In this document: piece after piece, positions 6,132 to 14,018 of the stretch
Numbering within the stretch: the stretch's first letter is position 1
How the letters are laid out: every line of letters begins with the position of its first letter
IMG/VR virus record: IMGVR_UViG_3300035695_000002
Location: 1 to 64,000 of that record
Source of the DNA: a virus
DNA length: 64,000 bases
Strand: one strand, 5' to 3'
Program-made: the position numbers and the translations under genes
The notes under the pieces: model-generated
Told to the model about the DNA's origin: nothing
What the model saw: only the letters and a program-made list of their open reading frames with translations
Databases searched by the model: none

Positions 6132-6653
6132 ATGAAAATTCATACATTTGAAGAAATAAGTAGTTCCATATATCCTGTAGGGGAGAATATGGACATTGCT
6201 AAAGAATTTATAAGGAAAGCTATTCCTGTTTTAAAACCTCTCATTAAGAACAAATTAGTGAATATTTGGGTGAGAGGTAGTTCTGGAGCTATATTGGGAG
6301 GACTGTTAGTAGGAAAACTTACCAATGACTGTATTATATTCCATGTAAAGAAAGAGGGAGAAGATAGTCATCATGGTAATGATTTCTCTAATTGGTATAG
6401 TAGAAAACAAGGAATTAACATTATTTTAGATGATTTCATTCAAACAGGAAAGACAGTAAATGCTATTTGGGAAGAAATGAAAGCAAGAAAAGCTAAAGTA
6501 CATATACTCTTAGTTGTAAACAATAAAAGAGATATATGGTTTGCTGATTTTGTGCCCACACATTTAATCTCTGAAAAAGGAGATGCTCAACCAGGATGGA
6601 ATAAATTGGGTGTAAAGAAGAAAGAAACAATACAGGTAGATATAGACTTTTAA
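6132..6653 (+). CDS. Phosphoribosyltransferase-like protein B, 173 aa
   Basis: WVRGSSGAILGG near residues 46-57 (diphosphate-loop position) and IILDDFIQTGKTV near 98-110 (PRPP signature with paired acidic residues and TGKT) mark a type I phosphoribosyltransferase fold. It shares the RGSSGAI core and layout with the 4898 protein, so the two are paralogues, but about 20 residues of C-terminal sequence differ. The TGKT version looks more canonical. It may be a salvage enzyme or may modify a base; the acceptor is unknown. Confidence 0.75.
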   Translation: MKIHTFEEISSSIYPVGENMDIAKEFIRKAIPVLKPLIKNKLVNIWVRGSSGAILGGLLVGKLTNDCIIFHVKKEGEDSHHGNDFSNWYSRKQGINIILDDFIQTGKTVNAIWEEMKARKAKVHILLVVNNKRDIWFADFVPTHLISEKGDAQPGWNKLGVKKKETIQVDIDF

Positions 6654-6679
6654 AACAATTGAATAAAACAATAAAAATT

Positions 6680-6754
6680 ATGAAAACACAAACACATATA
6701 CTATGTGGAATAATGTTCCTCATAGACCTTTTAATAATTGTAATTGGTAATTGA
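6680..6754 (+). CDS. Hydrophobic microprotein, 24 aa
   Basis: ATG 6680 follows AAAATT, the usual start context here. After MKTQTHILCG a run of 14 hydrophobic residues predicts one membrane helix. Very short, so uncertain, but it starts a run of membrane-associated genes. Confidence 0.45.
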   Translation: MKTQTHILCGIMFLIDLLIIVIGN

Positions 6755-6774
6755 TTAAAAAACATGGACATATT

Positions 6775-7068
6775 ATGAAAACTATAATCATTTTAGTTAT
6801 TGTATTGTGTTCATGTAATACTCCTCAGCCTATTGTTTATTATAAGGAACCTAGAATAAAAATTGTAGAGAGCGGTATTCACCGTCATGGTAGAATGCCC
6901 TCTCCACATTATATTCCTAATAGGGATGAGGAAATGAGTCATTATTTAATAACTAAATACGACTTGTTTTACAGAAATAAACACGCTGAAAAAGGTACAA
7001 AAGCTCATAATTCAGCATGGAGCTGGCTTATAACATATTTATTAACAGTTTTGATTATATCAATATGA
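6775..7068 (+). CDS. Predicted lipoprotein, 97 aa
   Basis: I choose ATG 6775 (MKTIIILVIVLCSC): the signal peptide with lipobox VLCSC then starts correctly, whereas upstream ATG 6751 adds a charged stretch. The mature part is polar with His-rich segment IHRHGRMPSPHY and ends in a hydrophobic helix (about 83-97). It may thus be anchored at both ends. Overlaps the next gene ATGA-style. Confidence 0.65.
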   Translation: MKTIIILVIVLCSCNTPQPIVYYKEPRIKIVESGIHRHGRMPSPHYIPNRDEEMSHYLITKYDLFYRNKHAEKGTKAHNSAWSWLITYLLTVLIISI

Positions 7069-7223
7069 TAACATTAAAAGAAAAGAAGGAATTCCTTAAT
7101 TTCTTAATAGGAATCAGCACTCTTACAACAGACGAAAAGAAGATTCTCAGAGCTATTAAAAAAGATGTTATAGCTTGGAATAAACCATTAAAACTTCCTA
7201 AACCAGATAAAATAACAAAATGA
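7065..7223 (+). CDS. Hypothetical protein, 52 aa
   Basis: ATG 7065 overlaps the TGA at 7066-7068, a better start than the upstream in-frame ATG 7017 buried in the previous gene. Helical, Lys-rich (MITLKEKKEFLNFLIG...). Overlaps the following membrane gene. Confidence 0.6.
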   Translation: MITLKEKKEFLNFLIGISTLTTDEKKILRAIKKDVIAWNKPLKLPKPDKITK

Positions 7224-7429
7224 AAACACATGTAAAAGTAATATATTCTCTATGTATCTTAATGATGATAGCGGGGCTTTTATTAACATGGTTAGGAGCC
7301 ATGTTCTCTAATAGTGAGCTATTAGGATGGGCAGGAGTATCCTTTCTATCATCAATAATTCTCTTTATAATAGGAGATATAGAACAATATAAAGAACCAC
7401 CTAAAGACAATAATCCCTATAGTTTATGA
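7220..7429 (+). CDS. Two-helix membrane protein, 69 aa
   Basis: Hydrophobic segments at about residues 6-27 and 32-51 with a short polar turn, and a polar Pro/Asp-rich tail. Topologically similar to the next gene, suggesting an old duplication. ATGA overlaps on both sides. Confidence 0.7.
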   Translation: MKTHVKVIYSLCILMMIAGLLLTWLGAMFSNSELLGWAGVSFLSSIILFIIGDIEQYKEPPKDNNPYSL

Positions 7430-7611
7430 GAATAGTAACGATTTTAGGATATATAATACTAATCATTAGTGGTATATCTTTATTTATATGTGCTTTTTGG
7501 GCTATTTGGGGAAATTCTCCAGAGCTAATGCTCAAATTTAGCATAACATTTCTTATATGCTCTGTAATAGGATTTATACTCTCACAACTTGAAGAACTAC
7601 TATCATCATGA
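7426..7611 (+). CDS. Two-helix membrane protein, 61 aa
   Basis: Two hydrophobic helices (about 4-27 and 33-53) separated by WGNSPELML; the previous protein has an LGWAG turn at the same place. A tandem duplicate is likely. Part of a cluster of small membrane proteins from 6680 to 7611. Confidence 0.7.
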   Translation: MRIVTILGYIILIISGISLFICAFWAIWGNSPELMLKFSITFLICSVIGFILSQLEELLSS

Positions 7612-7778
7612 AAAAAATAATTAATTTCATCAATAGAACAAGAGAACAACTCTGTTTAGCCCTATATACTTTAAAAATGAGGTATAAGAAGGTACTCATA
7701 CATTTCCATTATTACAATGGATGGTGGTGGGGATGGTTTGAAGTGGAAAAACGAATAAATAAACTAAAAACTATATAG
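7608..7778 (+). CDS. Trp-rich hypothetical protein, 56 aa
   Basis: ATG 7608 overlaps the previous TGA; stop TAG 7776. Basic N-terminal helix followed by aromatic cluster HYYNGWWWGWFEVE, which could lie at a membrane surface. No family recognised. Confidence 0.6.
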   Translation: MKKIINFINRTREQLCLALYTLKMRYKKVLIHFHYYNGWWWGWFEVEKRINKLKTI

Positions 7779-7779
7779 A

Positions 7780-7962
7780 ATGAGACTAAAATCTATAAGA
7801 AACAAGAAAACCTCTATGAAAAAGGGGAGTAAGAAGGTGTTAGCTAGGAAGCCTCATCGTTCGTATGAGAAGGTATTTAGGACAGATAAACCTCCTTTTA
7901 AAGAGGTCTATATTGTGGATGACTTTTGCTATCAACCGAGTTTTAAATCAGTTAAAACATAG
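7780..7962 (+). CDS. Basic hypothetical protein, 60 aa
   Basis: The first 30 residues are strongly basic (RNKKTSMKKGSKKVLARK); the rest is mixed. Starts one base after the previous stop. Internal ATG 7816 is possible. Probably binds nucleic acid, by charge only. Confidence 0.6.
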   Translation: MRLKSIRNKKTSMKKGSKKVLARKPHRSYEKVFRTDKPPFKEVYIVDDFCYQPSFKSVKT

Positions 7963-7967
7963 AAATT

Positions 7968-9662
7968 ATGGAAATAAAAGATTTAAAAGTGGGAATGTGG
8001 ATTACTTTTAATTCATATCAGGTAGAAAGTAATCATAATCTCATTAAAATTGCCGAAATTAAGGCTGATGAAAGTGTCAAAGGCAGCAATTGGATATTTA
8101 AGGACTATAAACATAACACCGGTACATGGGGTAAGCAGTCAATGAGTAATATTCAACCTGCTTCTATGGAACTAGTGTACAAACATTTCCCTGAAGAACG
8201 TCCTAAAGAAGAATACAGATATCATTGTGTAGAATGTACCACAGAAGAACAATGGCTCTTTGTTAAAGGTAAAACTGGTAATAAATCAATTGGTGAATTT
8301 AATAGAGAAACTACAGAAGGTAAAGCCACTACAATATGCTTTGATGGAACAAATAAAGGTGATATAGGATGTTATTGCTCCAAAGAATGGTATTTAGCTA
8401 ATAAAGCTAATATTATCTCATTTGATGAATATTGTCAGAAATTTGGCTTTAAATTAGAAACTATGACACCATCTACAGAACTTTCTTCTCTTCCTAAGAA
8501 ATGGTTTATAGCTCTTAATAATGACAATAAAGAGACTGTTGGTAAATGGAGAACCAAATTAATGCCTGAAGGATTTGTTCCTCCTGTAGAACTGAAAGAG
8601 AAAGAATATATCATTGGAAAGTGGTACAAACAAGGAGGATATTATGGAAAGCTCACAGGACAGAAAAGAAGTAATGGAGAATTTCCTTCTACAGAGTACA
8701 TTGGTAGTACTGGAAAGTATACCAACACCGGAAGTTTCTTCAGTGGATGGTATTCTCCTGAAGAAGCTATGTTAGAGGAAATCCAACAATATCTCCCAGA
8801 GGGGCATGTAGATAAAATTAAAACTATGGAAACATTCAAAGAAGGAGATTGGGTGGTGCTTCAAAAAATGACCCAGAATCATAATTCTAGCGGTATGGAT
8901 TGTGATATTGGTAAATGTGTTCAATTAACAGATAAAAACTTTACTAATTCATATGATAGTCCCACTGTTAATGTACCTAATAAAAATGGAAGTTATTGGG
9001 TGTGGATATTAAAATATGGAGGTTTTAGAAGAGCACACCCTCATGAAATCCCTTCAATGGAACCTAAAGTAAATACACATGTATTTAAAGTGGGAGATGA
9101 AGTAATAGGTAATCATGACACTGCCTATGATATTACGAAGAAAGGTTGGATTGGGAAAGTAACAGAAGTAAAGGATTGGCAATTAGGTAATATATATGTG
9201 CAATCGCTTGATGGAAGACAAGGTCCCTATCCTGTGGAAAGTAAGTATTTTGACTTATATTCTCCTAAAGGAGTTATTTCAGAACAAACAGGTCTTCCTA
9301 AGATGTCAAAGGAAGAAGAGTTGTTGATCGAAGCCAAAAAACGTTACCCTGTAGGGACTATTGTTAAAAAAATGGGAGCAAATGTTGGTGGAAAGTTCGG
9401 ATTTGAATGTAGATTTACAGATTGGAAATATTGGTCAGATAGTGGAAATTTCTTCATAGATAACAATCTGTTAATATATATGAATGGAAAATGGGCTGAA
9501 ATTGTAGAAATGCCAAAAATCCATGTAGAAGAGCAGGAAAGCTACATTAAGAACATAGAACTAAAAGGAAGTAAAAAAGATGGGAGAATTGACACATCTG
9601 TAAATACTATTAATTCCGTAAGTGTACAATTAGTAAAACCAAAAAAAGTAGTGTATTTTTAA
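7968..9662 (+). CDS. Large modular beta-domain protein, 564 aa
   Basis: The protein appears to be a chain of small beta modules. Recurring entry motifs are LKVGMWITF (about 6), KEKEYIIGKWY (about 210), FKEGDWVVL (about 290), FKVGDEVIG (about 370) and RYPVGTIV (about 455). Each looks like the first strands of an SH3/KOW-like barrel, with alternating Trp-Gly residues. Similar modular proteins are common among early genes of Bacteroidota phages; their role is unknown. It has no signal peptide or membrane segment, so it is cytoplasmic or packaged. Gene is followed by A-rich leader of the next cistron. Confidence 0.75.
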   Translation: MEIKDLKVGMWITFNSYQVESNHNLIKIAEIKADESVKGSNWIFKDYKHNTGTWGKQSMSNIQPASMELVYKHFPEERPKEEYRYHCVECTTEEQWLFVKGKTGNKSIGEFNRETTEGKATTICFDGTNKGDIGCYCSKEWYLANKANIISFDEYCQKFGFKLETMTPSTELSSLPKKWFIALNNDNKETVGKWRTKLMPEGFVPPVELKEKEYIIGKWYKQGGYYGKLTGQKRSNGEFPSTEYIGSTGKYTNTGSFFSGWYSPEEAMLEEIQQYLPEGHVDKIKTMETFKEGDWVVLQKMTQNHNSSGMDCDIGKCVQLTDKNFTNSYDSPTVNVPNKNGSYWVWILKYGGFRRAHPHEIPSMEPKVNTHVFKVGDEVIGNHDTAYDITKKGWIGKVTEVKDWQLGNIYVQSLDGRQGPYPVESKYFDLYSPKGVISEQTGLPKMSKEEELLIEAKKRYPVGTIVKKMGANVGGKFGFECRFTDWKYWSDSGNFFIDNNLLIYMNGKWAEIVEMPKIHVEEQESYIKNIELKGSKKDGRIDTSVNTINSVSVQLVKPKKVVYF

Positions 9663-9694
9663 TCAATTATTAACAATTTAAACAAAAACAAGTT

Positions 9695-10054
9695 ATGAAC
9701 ACAGTAAAATCTTTCGTAAAACAATTCACAGCTTTCATTAAAGGTGACGATGCTGAAGCACAAGCTCAAAAAGTACTACGTCAAGCAGATAGTGCTCTGA
9801 AGTCCCAAATAGCCTCCTTAAATGGGGATACCATTACTTATGAGGATGCTGTAACAGCAGCAGAAGAGAAAGAAGGACTTGCTATCATCAATAATGGAAA
9901 ACCCATTACAGATAGGAGTTATTATGTTTCTGGTCTTTTGAATGCTAAAAACCAAGTGACAAGTGCTCAAGAAGCCCTAAAAACCCATTTAGAGAAAATT
10001 GCTTTCTTACAAAGCAAATTGGATGGATTGGGTGAAGAGGAAGCAGCAGCTTAA
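9695..10054 (+). CDS. Helical hypothetical protein, 119 aa
   Basis: Mostly alpha-helical with Ala/Gln/Leu heptad-like patterns (QAQKVLRQADSALKSQ; SAQEALKTHLEKIAFLQSKL), so probably a coiled coil, ending in an acidic EEEAAA tail. A strong terminator directly downstream and relatively regular codon use suggest high expression. Function unknown. Confidence 0.75.
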   Translation: MNTVKSFVKQFTAFIKGDDAEAQAQKVLRQADSALKSQIASLNGDTITYEDAVTAAEEKEGLAIINNGKPITDRSYYVSGLLNAKNQVTSAQEALKTHLEKIAFLQSKLDGLGEEEAAA

Positions 10055-10062
10055 TTTATTAT

Positions 10063-10088
10063 AAAAGGGAGAGAAATCTCCCTTTTTT
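10063..10088 (+). terminator. Intrinsic terminator
   Basis: AAAAGGGAGA (10063-10072) pairs perfectly with TCTCCCTTTT (10077-10086) around a GAAA tetraloop, continuing into a T-run. It closes the 9695 cistron, 9 bases after its stop. Confidence 0.9.
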
Positions 10089-10106
10089 CACTAAAATTTA
10101 AACAAA

Positions 10107-10760
10107 ATGGCTAAAAAGACATATAGAAAAGCGGTGATGAAGAACAAAAAGAAAGAGATTCTCACACCAATACAAGCTAAGCGTGTAGCTATTGCTAAAG
10201 ATGCTCTAAATCAAATAAAGCTTGAGAAATATAAAGTACTATCGGGGAACGGATATGTAGTGAATGACAAACTGGATAAAGAGGTGATTAAATTACACGA
10301 ATCACTAGTAGCAGAAGGAAAAGATGTTGCTAAAGTGGAATTACGTACTCATTTGGATAAACTTTTAGGAAAAGTCAAAAAGTGCGAAGTTTGTGCAAAA
10401 GGTGCGCTGTTCCTCAGTGCTATTAGAAAGTTCAATAATTTCTCATTAAAAGATTCTGTTAACTTCAGTTTTGGAACTGAGTTTTGCGAAATTGATGATG
10501 CTGCTAGTGATGAAACTAGAAAAATATTTGGTAAAGCAAACGCAGATTTGATTGAGAGATATTTTGAAAAATCAGATCCTTACAAAGATTTGAAGGATAA
10601 AGATGGAGATCATGTTGGTTTTAAATGGTCACATGGATACGAAGATGACCAAGAACGTTTAATTGCCATTTTGAAGAATATTATTGCTAATAAAGGCACA
10701 TTTGCTCCCAAAAAACTAGTATGGAAGTCCATAGAACAAATGGAGGCATCAGGTTGGTAA
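10107..10760 (+). CDS. Hypothetical protein, 217 aa
   Basis: A basic start (MAKKTYRKAVMKNKKKE) is followed by helices, a KKCEVCAKG CxxC at about residue 92, and an acidic region. Proteins with 'CxVCAxGALFLS' and a C-terminal 'NKGTFxP' segment recur in phages without known function. It could bind a metal through the CxxC plus His residues in WSHGYEDD. It stands alone between a terminator and a 178-base gap. Confidence 0.75.
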   Translation: MAKKTYRKAVMKNKKKEILTPIQAKRVAIAKDALNQIKLEKYKVLSGNGYVVNDKLDKEVIKLHESLVAEGKDVAKVELRTHLDKLLGKVKKCEVCAKGALFLSAIRKFNNFSLKDSVNFSFGTEFCEIDDAASDETRKIFGKANADLIERYFEKSDPYKDLKDKDGDHVGFKWSHGYEDDQERLIAILKNIIANKGTFAPKKLVWKSIEQMEASGW

Positions 10761-10777
10761 GATAATGAGATTGTTAC

Positions 10778-10873
10778 TTCTCTCAAAGCTGAAGTAAATG
10801 GGCTAAATTAGCCTAAATTAAGAGAAAAAGGTCAAATATTCTGTAATTGTAACGGGAATTCTTAGTACAATTA
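10778..10873. other. Hairpins in intergenic gap
   Basis: The gap 10761-10938 has no ORF. TTCTCT/AGAGAA (10778-10783 with 10821-10826) encloses the hairpin GGCTA-aat-TAGCC (10801-10813). A separate perfect 8-bp hairpin TAATTGTA/TACAATTA spans 10844-10873. They precede the promoter at 10880-10911 and may be the 3' end of the upstream transcript or a regulatory site. Confidence 0.5.
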
Positions 10874-10879
10874 GGTAAA

Positions 10880-10911
10880 TTTGTATATTTCATATAAATT
10901 ACCTACCTTTG
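10880..10911 (+). promoter_or_regulatory. Bacteroidota-type promoter
   Basis: TTTG (10880-10883), 20-base spacer, TACCTTTG (10904-10911). This is an exact match to the Bacteroidota housekeeping sigma consensus TTTG / TAnnTTTG. It sits 27 bases before the ATG of the secreted lysozyme-like gene. Confidence 0.8.
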
Positions 10912-10938
10912 TCTCTTTCTTATTAAATTGAAAAAACT

Positions 10939-11559
10939 ATGAAGAAATTAGTCTTATGGATGATATTAATGTTTTTCTTGGCTATAGGGATAACATCTCC
11001 TAGTCCTGTTAACAAGTTCTCCTGTAAAATAGTGGAGAAAAAAAGGCTGGAAACAAAGAAATTACATATTGACACAACAATGGCTATAAACGATAGCCTT
11101 TTAATACAATATTTGACAATTAAGCAATTTAAGGATACATTAGGGAAATATGAATCCTGGAATACATATAATATTACAAATAAATGGGGATTTAAGGGTA
11201 AATATCAGTTTTCTGATTATATGATTAGGAGGTTTGCTAATGTAAAACCTTCATATTTCCTAAGAAATGCTCAAATTCAAGAGAAATCAATGGACAAAGT
11301 ATGTAAATTTTATGTTGGATACATATATAGATATAATTACACAAAATATATAAATACCGAAGTTGATGGGGTAACAGTGACAATGGAGGCATTAATGTTA
11401 GGTTGTCATTTTAGTCCTTTATATCTAATGTGGTGGCTAGAATCCAATGGACAATTAAATCCCAGAGATGCTAACATTACAATAAAAGAATACATGAAAA
11501 GATTTGAAAACAAGGGAAATATCCTCATATACAAGGAATTACAGTGCAAAAATCTATAA
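10939..11559 (+). CDS. Secreted lysozyme/transglycosylase-like protein, 206 aa
   Basis: Residues 1-20 form a signal peptide or anchor (MKKLVLWMILMFFLAIGI). The core has GKYESWNTYN, then WGFKGKYQF, the pattern in which lysozyme-like transglycosylases place their catalytic Glu and Gly-x-x-Gly-Lys-Tyr-Gln-Phe loop. The later segment ALMLGCHFSPLYLMWWL, then NITIKEYMKRFE, also fits that family. It should act on peptidoglycan in the periplasm. It is far from the M15 endolysin and has its own promoter, so it may serve early entry remodelling or superinfection control rather than lysis; this is inference. Confidence 0.65.
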   Translation: MKKLVLWMILMFFLAIGITSPSPVNKFSCKIVEKKRLETKKLHIDTTMAINDSLLIQYLTIKQFKDTLGKYESWNTYNITNKWGFKGKYQFSDYMIRRFANVKPSYFLRNAQIQEKSMDKVCKFYVGYIYRYNYTKYINTEVDGVTVTMEALMLGCHFSPLYLMWWLESNGQLNPRDANITIKEYMKRFENKGNILIYKELQCKNL

Positions 11560-12149
11560 ATGTGGGAGAAATACTAGTGTATGGTCTCCGTGATCCTAGA
11601 ACAGACGAATATAGATACATTGGTAAAAGTATGTCTGGTTTAAATAGACCAAAAGCTCATTTTACTTATTCACATAATGATAGTGTAAACATATGGGTAT
11701 TAGAACTTAGAGAACAAGGACTTTGTCCAGTTATAGATGTATTAGAGGAATGTCTAGAAGAAGAACTAGTTTCAAAAGAAAAGTTCTGGATTAATTTTTA
11801 TGAATCGACTGGCTGCAAATTATTCAATATTACTAAATATCGAGGATGGCAAAATGAAAAGCTTGCGGAAGAACTTAATAAAGAAAAGAAAAAATTACAA
11901 GAAGAACTTGATGGTATAAGAAAAGAGTCTATTGAAATATCCTCTATTGGAGGTTTTATTAAAAACAGAAGAAAAGAACTCAATATTACTCAAGAGAATT
12001 TGGCTGAAATAGCTGGAATCTCCGAAAATTCCTTATATAAAATCGAGAGAAATAAATCTAATCCTACTTTTGCAACATTAGTTGCTATCTTAGACATTCT
12101 TGGATTTGAACTAAAACCAGTATTTAAGTTAAAGAAATCGGATAAGTAG
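11544..12149 (+). CDS. GIY-YIG nuclease fused to XRE-type HTH, 201 aa
   Basis: Residues about 8-95 form a GIY-YIG nuclease-like domain (LVYGLRDP... YRYIGKS, conserved Arg in GLNRPKAH and Glu in EKFWINFYE). A coiled linker (about 110-132) follows. Residues about 135-195 are a complete helix-turn-helix of the Cro/C1 type (IKNRRKELNITQENLAEIAG, ISENSLYKIERNKSNP). The start is GTG 11544, overlapping the previous gene by 16 bases. The HTH may target the nuclease or repress its own gene. Confidence 0.8.
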   Translation: MQKSINVGEILVYGLRDPRTDEYRYIGKSMSGLNRPKAHFTYSHNDSVNIWVLELREQGLCPVIDVLEECLEEELVSKEKFWINFYESTGCKLFNITKYRGWQNEKLAEELNKEKKKLQEELDGIRKESIEISSIGGFIKNRRKELNITQENLAEIAGISENSLYKIERNKSNPTFATLVAILDILGFELKPVFKLKKSDK

Positions 12150-12196
12150 AAGCAGAATTTAACTCCCTCATGGTATAAATAAAACCAACAAAGAAG

Positions 12197-12430
12197 ATGA
12201 ATAATTTAGAAAAGAAGATTTTTGAGATTTTAACAGATGGTTTTGATTATAATTCTATACATCCAGATCATCTCAACGGATGGAGCGAAGATATTAACCT
12301 TTCTAAAGCCGTCTCTCAGTTCTTACTTGAGAAAATAAAAGAGGCTATGGTATATGCAAGATTGAAAGATTCAAAAAGTCTTGATGAGACTATTGATGAT
12401 TACCTAAAATCAAAATATAACATCCAATGA
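12197..12430 (+). CDS. Hypothetical protein, 77 aa
   Basis: Helical, acidic (MNNLEKKIFEILTDGFDYNSIHPDHL...). Begins a group of genes from 12197 to 14018 with slightly less AT-rich codons. The stop overlaps the next start (ATGA). Confidence 0.65.
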   Translation: MNNLEKKIFEILTDGFDYNSIHPDHLNGWSEDINLSKAVSQFLLEKIKEAMVYARLKDSKSLDETIDDYLKSKYNIQ

Positions 12431-12636
12431 GCAAACACGTTCAGTTCACCGAGATTAAAGAAAACCAAGAAATTTATTGGAGATGGAGAAAAGACTCCGG
12501 TAAGTCAATTAACAAATCAACAGTTCAATCAAAAATTATTACAGAACAAGGGCAAGAAATTTTAGAACTAAGTGATGGAAGTTTTTGGACAAACTATCCC
12601 AATAGAATCTTGTTTAAAGATATTGAAATTTTATAA
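12427..12636 (+). CDS. Hypothetical protein, 69 aa
   Basis: Small beta-rich protein (TEIKENQEIYWRWRKDSGKS... ELSDGSFWTNYPNR), similar in style to the SH3-like modules elsewhere. Coupled to the upstream gene by ATGA. Function unknown. Confidence 0.65.
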   Translation: MSKHVQFTEIKENQEIYWRWRKDSGKSINKSTVQSKIITEQGQEILELSDGSFWTNYPNRILFKDIEIL

Positions 12637-12652
12637 CCCTCACCTCCTAAAA

Positions 12653-12928
12653 ATGGCAACTATGAAAACAGAATGGATAAGCGTTAAAGACAAACTACCA
12701 AGACAGGGTAAAGAAGTTTTGGTTCGTTGGAAAGAATATAAAGGTAATTATCGAACGGTAATCGGTAAGAAATGGAATGAGCCTCAGTATCCTGAAACTC
12801 CTTGGCATTTTAGTTATTATGACTGCGACGGCAATAACATGCTCGATCATTCACAAGTCACTCACTGGATGCCATTACCCGAACCACCAAAACAACGAAC
12901 CTTAAACTCACAGACTCTAAATGGTTAG
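12653..12928 (+). CDS. DUF551-like protein, 91 aa
   Basis: The pattern WISVKDKLPRQGKEVLVRW at the start and VTHWMPLPEPP near the end is diagnostic of the DUF551 family, common in phages and without known function. ATG 12653 follows the upstream stop by 17 bases; ATG 12662 is an alternative. An upstream in-frame ATG at 12572 lies within the previous gene and is less likely. Confidence 0.85.
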   Translation: MATMKTEWISVKDKLPRQGKEVLVRWKEYKGNYRTVIGKKWNEPQYPETPWHFSYYDCDGNNMLDHSQVTHWMPLPEPPKQRTLNSQTLNG

Positions 12929-12932
12929 TAAT

Positions 12933-13136
12933 ATGAAAACAAAACTTACGGACGTTGGATTTAAGCGAGTTATCAATAAGAAAAATCCTCTATCTAAAGG
13001 ACGTGAAAGAGCCTTTGTAAAATGTAGAAAATGCAAAACACAATCTTATTATGATTTCGTGCCATATTCTCTCAGTAATCCAATTATGACAACTCCCTGT
13101 GGTCACAGTTATTATCAATACTATAAATCATTTTAG
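12933..13136 (+). CDS. Zinc-binding-like hypothetical protein, 67 aa
   Basis: CRKCKTQ (CxxC) and TPCGHSYY give four potential metal ligands, so probably a small zinc finger. ATG 12933 follows the upstream TAG by 4 bases (ATG 12921 is also in frame). The gene ends in TAG one codon before the next ATG. Confidence 0.65.
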   Translation: MKTKLTDVGFKRVINKKNPLSKGRERAFVKCRKCKTQSYYDFVPYSLSNPIMTTPCGHSYYQYYKSF

Positions 13137-13139
13137 ACT

Positions 13140-13430
13140 ATGAAAGTAAAATACACCTCTTCCAAATGGTTCTTAGAGAACAATGGAGAGTGGATTGAGA
13201 TTGCAGAAGAAGATAAGGGGAGAGTTAATCAACTAGTCTGCTATACTCTTTTCAATGGCAATAGTCCAACTCCCGACACCGAGTATCAGTTACCGGACGA
13301 TGTTGGGTTTGAGATTGAAACTACATGTATTAACAAAGGAGAAAGATTAAATTGTGCTAACGAAACTTGTTGGGATTTAAACGAGTGTCAGAGAAATCCC
13401 GAATTAAAAATTGCTCACTTAAAACTATAG
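13140..13430 (+). CDS. Hypothetical protein, 96 aa
   Basis: Beta-rich start (MKVKYTSSKWFLENNGEWIEI) and a C-terminal cysteine cluster (CINKGERLNCANETCWDLNEC) that could bind metal or form disulphides. Ends in TAG, and the following gene begins in the same frame one codon later. Function unknown. Confidence 0.7.
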   Translation: MKVKYTSSKWFLENNGEWIEIAEEDKGRVNQLVCYTLFNGNSPTPDTEYQLPDDVGFEIETTCINKGERLNCANETCWDLNECQRNPELKIAHLKL

Positions 13431-13433
13431 TTT

Positions 13434-14018
13434 ATGGAACCACATACTGAAGAATGGATTATGAAAATAAGTAGAGAAGCCGAAGATTATTTTTGGTTAC
13501 AAACTGGATATAGAGATTTACCACGTTTTCACTATAAAGAAAATATTTGGTTCGTAGTGCATGATGATAAATCTGTAACCGTGATTCAAGTACATCAATC
13601 TCATAGTTATGCTAATGGAGAAAGAAGAGGAGTAATGGATGAATGGGAAATATTATGGAAAACTACTATTGATATTAATTCTTGGGAATCTATAATGAAA
13701 TTTACAACTGAAAAGAAAGTTGCTCATTTGGAAGTAGAGCAAAAGCAAGAAGGTGTTAGTGCTTCTTATGATAAAATTCTACAACAGCAGGATTTGAAAA
13801 TAGAGAAGAAAGAAGGACAATATTTCAATTCAAATTTCAAGAAACAGGAACAAAGCGAAGTTGAAAGACTGAGAGAGGAGAACGAGGAACTCAAAAAATG
13901 GAAAGAAGATGCTTTAAAGTTATGGCAAAATTGGTTTGTTGGAAAGGATGTTGACCCTATTAAAAAAATCCGCGAACTCGAAAGCAAATTAAGCCAGTTG
14001 GAGGGAAAGAAATCATGA
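13434..14018 (+). CDS. Hypothetical coiled-coil protein, 194 aa
   Basis: The N-terminal 95 residues look globular (EDYFWLQTGYRDLPRFHY, VTVIQVHQSHSY). From about 110 the sequence is Gln/Glu/Lys-rich, and residues about 140-190 form a coiled coil (EVERLREENEELKKWKED). The pattern fits a small structural or scaffold-like protein, but no family is recognised. Its TGA overlaps the start of a 39-aa membrane ORF. Confidence 0.75.
   Translation: MEPHTEEWIMKISREAEDYFWLQTGYRDLPRFHYKENIWFVVHDDKSVTVIQVHQSHSYANGERRGVMDEWEILWKTTIDINSWESIMKFTTEKKVAHLEVEQKQEGVSASYDKILQQQDLKIEKKEGQYFNSNFKKQEQSEVERLREENEELKKWKEDALKLWQNWFVGKDVDPIKKIRELESKLSQLEGKKS

Noticed and set aside
28-12650. CCCTCACCTCCTA shared at about 28 and 12638
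   Set aside because: Exact 13-base matches are expected by chance in a 64-kb sequence; flanks do not match.
12933-14018. Three consecutive ORFs in one frame separated by single TAG codons, suggesting amber recoding
   Set aside because: Each TAG is followed by one codon and an ATG in a normal start context, and short spacing puts about a third of neighbours in the same frame. Many other genes here end properly in TAG (for example 24027, 32188, 40452), so TAG is a real stop genome-wide.
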